Positions 5,078 through 7,280 of a stretch of 7,280 nt of DNA are shown piece after piece. Numbering within the stretch: position 1 is the first letter of the stretch; the number at the start of each line of letters is the position of its first letter. The stretch is taken from positions 1-7,280 of the forward strand of contig NZ_CAMXCI010000012.1 in the NCBI RefSeq assembly GCF_947179115.1, given 5' to 3'. The position numbers were made by a program, and so were the translations under genes. The notes under the pieces are model-generated. The model was given only the letters and a program-made list of their open reading frames with translations. It did not search any database and had not been told where the DNA came from. The DNA is from Commensalibacter papalotli (GTDB lineage Bacteria > Pseudomonadota > Alphaproteobacteria > Acetobacterales > Acetobacteraceae).

Positions 5078-5566
5078 ATGCCTAATGTTTCTATTTCCGA
5101 AGCTGCCGAATTAACAGGGAAAACGCGACGAACCATACAGCGACACGTCGCTAGTGGTAAATTGTCGCGATCCGTCGCTAGCGGTGGACGTGTCGGTGTA
5201 GATACCTCAGAGCTTATTCGAGTATATGGACAATTAAGGTCGCACGACAGCGACACGACAATGTCACAGCCTGTCATACCCAACGTCGCTTACAAAAATG
5301 ACAATGAACGTCTTTTAAAACTAGAACATGAATTATCCCTTGTAAAAGTTGAGCTTGAAGCTGAAAAAAGACGTGTTCAAGATAAACAAGAAACGATAGA
5401 TAGCCTTAAAACGGCTTTAAAGCTGCTTGAGTATAGGCAAGATAAATCTGGTACAATCGAACCACTCAAAGAAGACAACGTATCAGAGCCTCAAAAAAAC
5501 GATACTTCTGTTGATGATAATATCAATACTGGATTACTTGGACGTTTCAAGAAACTATTTCGTTAA
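5078..5566 (+). CDS. KfrA/RepA-like plasmid DNA-binding protein (HTH plus coiled coil)
   Basis: This is a 162-aa protein. Residues 4-50 (VSISEAAELTGKTRRTIQRHVASGKLS, then VDTSELIRVYG) form the helix-turn-helix typical of accessory DNA-binding proteins on Rep_3 plasmids. Residues 74-122 (for example LKLEHELSLVKVELEAEKRR) are a charged heptad-rich coiled coil likely to mediate dimers. The C-terminus ends in a basic tail, GLLGRFKKLFR. I start at the ATG at 5078 because GAGG lies seven bases before it; TTG at 5024 and ATG at 5066 in the same frame lack a spaced ribosome site. Such proteins usually sit next to rep; here the gene is about 4 kb away and convergent with the integrase. The role may be plasmid stability or copy control. 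Its own coding sequence contains an unusual cluster of GCGAC/GTCGC motifs. Confidence 0.75.
   Translation: MPNVSISEAAELTGKTRRTIQRHVASGKLSRSVASGGRVGVDTSELIRVYGQLRSHDSDTTMSQPVIPNVAYKNDNERLLKLEHELSLVKVELEAEKRRVQDKQETIDSLKTALKLLEYRQDKSGTIEPLKEDNVSEPQKNDTSVDDNINTGLLGRFKKLFR
5125..5289. repeat. Cluster of eight GCGAC/GTCGC pentamers
   Basis: The pentamer or its complement occurs at 5125, 5140, 5147, 5164, 5174, 5239, 5250 and 5285, all inside the DNA-binding gene. Two form the inverted pair GCGAC-AC-GTCGC (5140-5151). The longer CGACACG appears at 5141 and 5251 and inverted at 5189. Few copies are seen elsewhere in this A+T-rich plasmid. They may be binding sites for the encoded protein, or a by-product of codon choice in a gene from a G+C-richer source. 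Confidence 0.45.
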
Positions 5567-5744
5567 TTCCCTCACACGCGCGTATTGCTCTTGAAACTCT
5601 ATTTTGATTTTTTGATTAATTTTGAAAAAATATCAAGTTATACCTGATTTCCTATAGAATGATATGCCACTTAGAATGTGACTTTATCGCCGTTTATTGA
5701 TGATTTCCTCGCGCGTACGCGCGTAATGGCCGCAAAACTCCAAG
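5567..5744. other. Gap between convergent genes with G+C-rich palindrome
   Basis: These 178 bp between the stops of the DNA-binding and integrase genes hold ACGCGCGTA twice (5576-5584 and 5717-5725). The second lies within a perfect 14-bp palindrome, CGCGCGTACGCGCG (5710-5723). An A+T stem with a one-base bulge (5604-5613 with 5625-5636) could be a weak bidirectional terminator. No tRNA end or clear attachment site is visible. Confidence 0.5.
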
Positions 5745-6935
5745 CTATGCCCTACAATAATTTTCCCATTGGTTCATAAGGTCACGTCTCTTGTCCAAAA
5801 GGTCTCCCCGCCGATAAGCACTTTCAACCTTTGACTTGATTGCGTGTCCTAAAGCCATTTCGAGGATTTCTGATTGTGTGTTGGTAGCTTCACTGCCCCA
5901 GTCTCTAAAAGATGATCTAAAGCCATGCAGGGTCATATCTTGGTCTTTGGCTGCATTCTTAACGGCAGTTAATACGGCTTTGTTATAAATGGGCTTACCA
6001 TTATTATTCTGAAATACATATTCGCCCTGATTGTCATTAATAGCCATAGCGCGCTTAATCACATCCAAAGTCTCATCTGATAAAGGCACCCGATGCTCAT
6101 TGTTGGTTTTGCTGCGTGCCTCTGGCAATGTCCAAACCTTTTCCTTGAAGTCGATTTCATCAACCCGCATTTCTCGCCCCTCGGCTGAACGACAAGCAGT
6201 CAAACAAATAAAACAAGCTGCCAAGTTAGGAATGTCATTGATAGACTTCAAACGCTTGTAAAGTTTGTTGATCTGTTGCCAATCATAGGCTTTACGATGT
6301 TCAACCTTTTTAAAATCCGATGGTTTTGGTAGAATTGTTTCAAGAAAGCCCGTCCATTTTGCGGGATTATCTCCATAGAACCAACCCCGCGCCTGTGCAT
6401 ATTTAAACACCCGATCAAGTAAACCCTGTAGCTTTGCCCCTGTCACAGTCTTTTCATACCAAATCTTTTTCAACAAGATACGCACATCATCAGGGGTAAT
6501 GGACTGAATAGAACGCCCCTTAAAGACTGGGTAAAGGTAATTCACAAATAAAGCCTCTATTTCTGCTTTCGTGCTTTTACCCCTCCATCTCTTAGAACGA
6601 TCTTCAATATATTCCTTAGCCACCATCTCAAAGGTTTTGCGGTTTTCTTTAATGGCCAGCTTACCTGATTGCTTTTGTTGTAATGGATCAAGATCACTTC
6701 TAAGCATTTCGCGAGATTGACGGGCAACCTCTCTTGCATGATCCAACGTAATATCAGGCAATGAGCCAAGACCTAACATTCTGATCTTACCTGTGGTTGG
6801 ACTTTTGAACCGAAAGACCCATGCCCTAGAGTTTCCCCGAATGGAAAGATAGAGATTGCCTCCATCCGAGTGCATCCCTTCTTTTAGTCGATTGAGGCTT
6901 TTTTCTTTAAGCTGATTGGGTGCTAATCGTGCCAT
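5745..6935 (-). CDS. P4-family tyrosine integrase
   Basis: This is a 396-aa site-specific recombinase. Residues 1-90 form the DUF4102-type arm-binding domain (LKEGMHSDGGNLYLSIR, 17-33, then RMLGLGSLPDITLDHARE, 52-69). Residues 100-200 form the core-binding domain. The catalytic set is complete: R249 (LTACRSAEGREM), K276 (SKTNNEHRVPLS), H337 and R340 (LHGFRSSFRDWGSE), H364 (ALGH) and nucleophile Y374 (AYRRGD). The length is normal for P4 integrases, which insert elements at tRNA or other conserved sites and can also excise them. The ATG at 6935 follows AGAGA with eight bases of spacing. The gene is richer in G+C than rep and the cargo genes. A three-part repeat array lies at 6981-7008 upstream. 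I see no excisionase. It may make this plasmid integrative, resolve multimers, or be a remnant of an integrated island. Confidence 0.92.
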   Translation of the reverse strand: MARLAPNQLKEKSLNRLKEGMHSDGGNLYLSIRGNSRAWVFRFKSPTTGKIRMLGLGSLPDITLDHAREVARQSREMLRSDLDPLQQKQSGKLAIKENRKTFEMVAKEYIEDRSKRWRGKSTKAEIEALFVNYLYPVFKGRSIQSITPDDVRILLKKIWYEKTVTGAKLQGLLDRVFKYAQARGWFYGDNPAKWTGFLETILPKPSDFKKVEHRKAYDWQQINKLYKRLKSINDIPNLAACFICLTACRSAEGREMRVDEIDFKEKVWTLPEARSKTNNEHRVPLSDETLDVIKRAMAINDNQGEYVFQNNNGKPIYNKAVLTAVKNAAKDQDMTLHGFRSSFRDWGSEATNTQSEILEMALGHAIKSKVESAYRRGDLLDKRRDLMNQWENYCRA

Positions 6936-6980
6936 TTTTTTGTCTCTGGTGATTTTCTGTGGAGGGTCTGTATATGGTGT

Positions 6981-7008
6981 TAGAATAATATATTCTAGGA
7001 ATAGAATA
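6981..7008. promoter_or_regulatory. Three phased 7-bp motifs upstream of the integrase
   Basis: TAGAATA (6981-6987), TATTCTA (6991-6997) and TAGAATA (7002-7008) alternate in orientation with centres 10 and 11 bp apart, about one helical turn each. They lie 46-73 bp before the integrase ATG. They could be operators controlling the integrase or arm-type sites bound by its N-terminal domain. The complementary strand also offers TATTCT-like -10 sequences here, so binding would overlap the likely promoter. Confidence 0.55.
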
Positions 7009-7019
7009 AAAAAATACAG

Positions 7020-7169
7020 TTAAATCAATACTTATAATGTTTTTATAATTTCTATTGTATTATTTAGCGTATGATTTAGAGAGTTTTTTTGAAATTTTTA
7101 ATTAAGTTTTCCACAGATTTTTGAAATGATTTTGCTTTTTAAATTCTTTTTAAAGAGTTTTAAAGAGTT
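7020..7169. other. A+T-rich part of the plasmid origin (probable unwinding region)
   Basis: This stretch between the integrase promoter and the iterons is almost all A and T, and lies next to the iterons once the circle is closed. It holds a DnaA box at 7107-7115, the 10-mer TTTTTGAAAT twice 32 bp apart (7086-7095 and 7118-7127), and the 14-mer TTTAAAGAGTTTTA twice in tandem (7149-7162 and 7159-7172) with a looser copy at 7075-7088. The same 14-mer appears a third time just before repB (204-217). Iteron plasmids usually place an A+T-rich repeat block beside DnaA and Rep sites, where the strands first open. That role is inferred here. Confidence 0.6.
7107..7115 (+). promoter_or_regulatory. DnaA box
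   Basis: TTTTCCACA fits the relaxed DnaA consensus TTWTNCACA exactly. It lies in the A+T-rich origin region about 100 bp before the first iteron on the closed circle. A weaker match (AAATCCACA, 7 of 9 to TTATCCACA) lies at 129-137, fused to the partial fifth iteron. Two DnaA sites flanking an iteron array is a common theta-origin layout. Confidence 0.6.
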
Positions 7170-7280
7170 TTAGGTAAGCTGTAGCCCTTATTTCTCTAAG
7201 GTTACAGCTTGTTAAATGGAACTTTTTTTCGGTTAAATGGAACTTTTTTTCGGTTAAATGGAACTTTTTTTCGGTTAAAT
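7170..7280. repeat. Terminal redundancy identical to bases 1-111 (circular junction)
   Basis: Every base from 7170 to 7280 matches 1-111, including the hairpin and the start of the iteron array. An exact repeat covering both ends of a contig is the usual mark of a circular replicon assembled as a line. The unique circle would be 7169 bp (1-7169). A real second copy of the origin at the other end of a linear molecule is possible but much less likely. Because the ends fall inside tandem 21-bp iterons, the true iteron number could differ from the four seen here. Confidence 0.9.

Noticed and set aside
5041..5283. Minus-strand open frame opposite the DNA-binding gene
   Set aside because: It mirrors the helix-turn-helix coding sequence and has no independent support.
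6936..6980. tRNA 3' end as an attP next to the integrase (TGGTG ... GGAGGG)
   Set aside because: There is no T-loop sequence or acceptor-stem complement, so the resemblance is superficial.

Overview
The window looks like a complete small circular plasmid of about 7.17 kb, cut inside its replication origin. The last 111 bases (7170-7280) repeat the first 111 (1-111), which is what a linear assembly of a circle leaves behind. Replication is of the iteron/Rep_3 (theta) type found in many Proteobacteria. The very low G+C of most of the window, the P4-type integrase and the plasmid helix-turn-helix protein suggest a host-associated alphaproteobacterium. An insect-gut Acetobacteraceae such as Commensalibacter is my best guess, and a Moraxella- or Acinetobacter-like gammaproteobacterium is the main alternative. 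The taxonomic call is inference only.

Layout in circular order. The origin runs from about 7020 through the junction to 220: a consensus DnaA box, A+T-rich direct repeats, an imperfect hairpin, four perfect 21-bp iterons, and a perfect 21-bp-arm inverted repeat over the probable rep promoter. repB follows (221-928). Next is an A+T-rich stretch of about 1.2 kb without an intact gene (929-2110). It carries a lone inverted iteron, a fragment resembling a rep 3' end, a large nested inverted repeat and a perfect 22-bp palindrome.

A leftward cargo operon occupies 4808-2111. Its first product looks like a phage neck-terminator (gp12-like) protein. It is followed by a 365-aa protein whose C-terminus resembles a polymorphic nuclease toxin, then by two small proteins that look like immunity proteins. 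The first three genes overlap at their stop and start codons, so they are probably translated together. Two rho-independent terminators that stop leftward transcription sit directly upstream of this operon.

On the right, a KfrA/RepA-like plasmid DNA-binding protein (5078-5566, rightward) converges with a complete P4-family tyrosine integrase (6935-5745, leftward). The integrase promoter region carries a phased array of three 7-bp motifs. The integrase and the DNA-binding gene are visibly richer in G+C than the rep and cargo genes, so the plasmid looks like a mosaic.

Working model: an iteron plasmid, possibly able to integrate, carries a toxin/immunity cassette whose leading gene came from a phage tail or neck locus. 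I see no mobilisation or partition ATPase gene.
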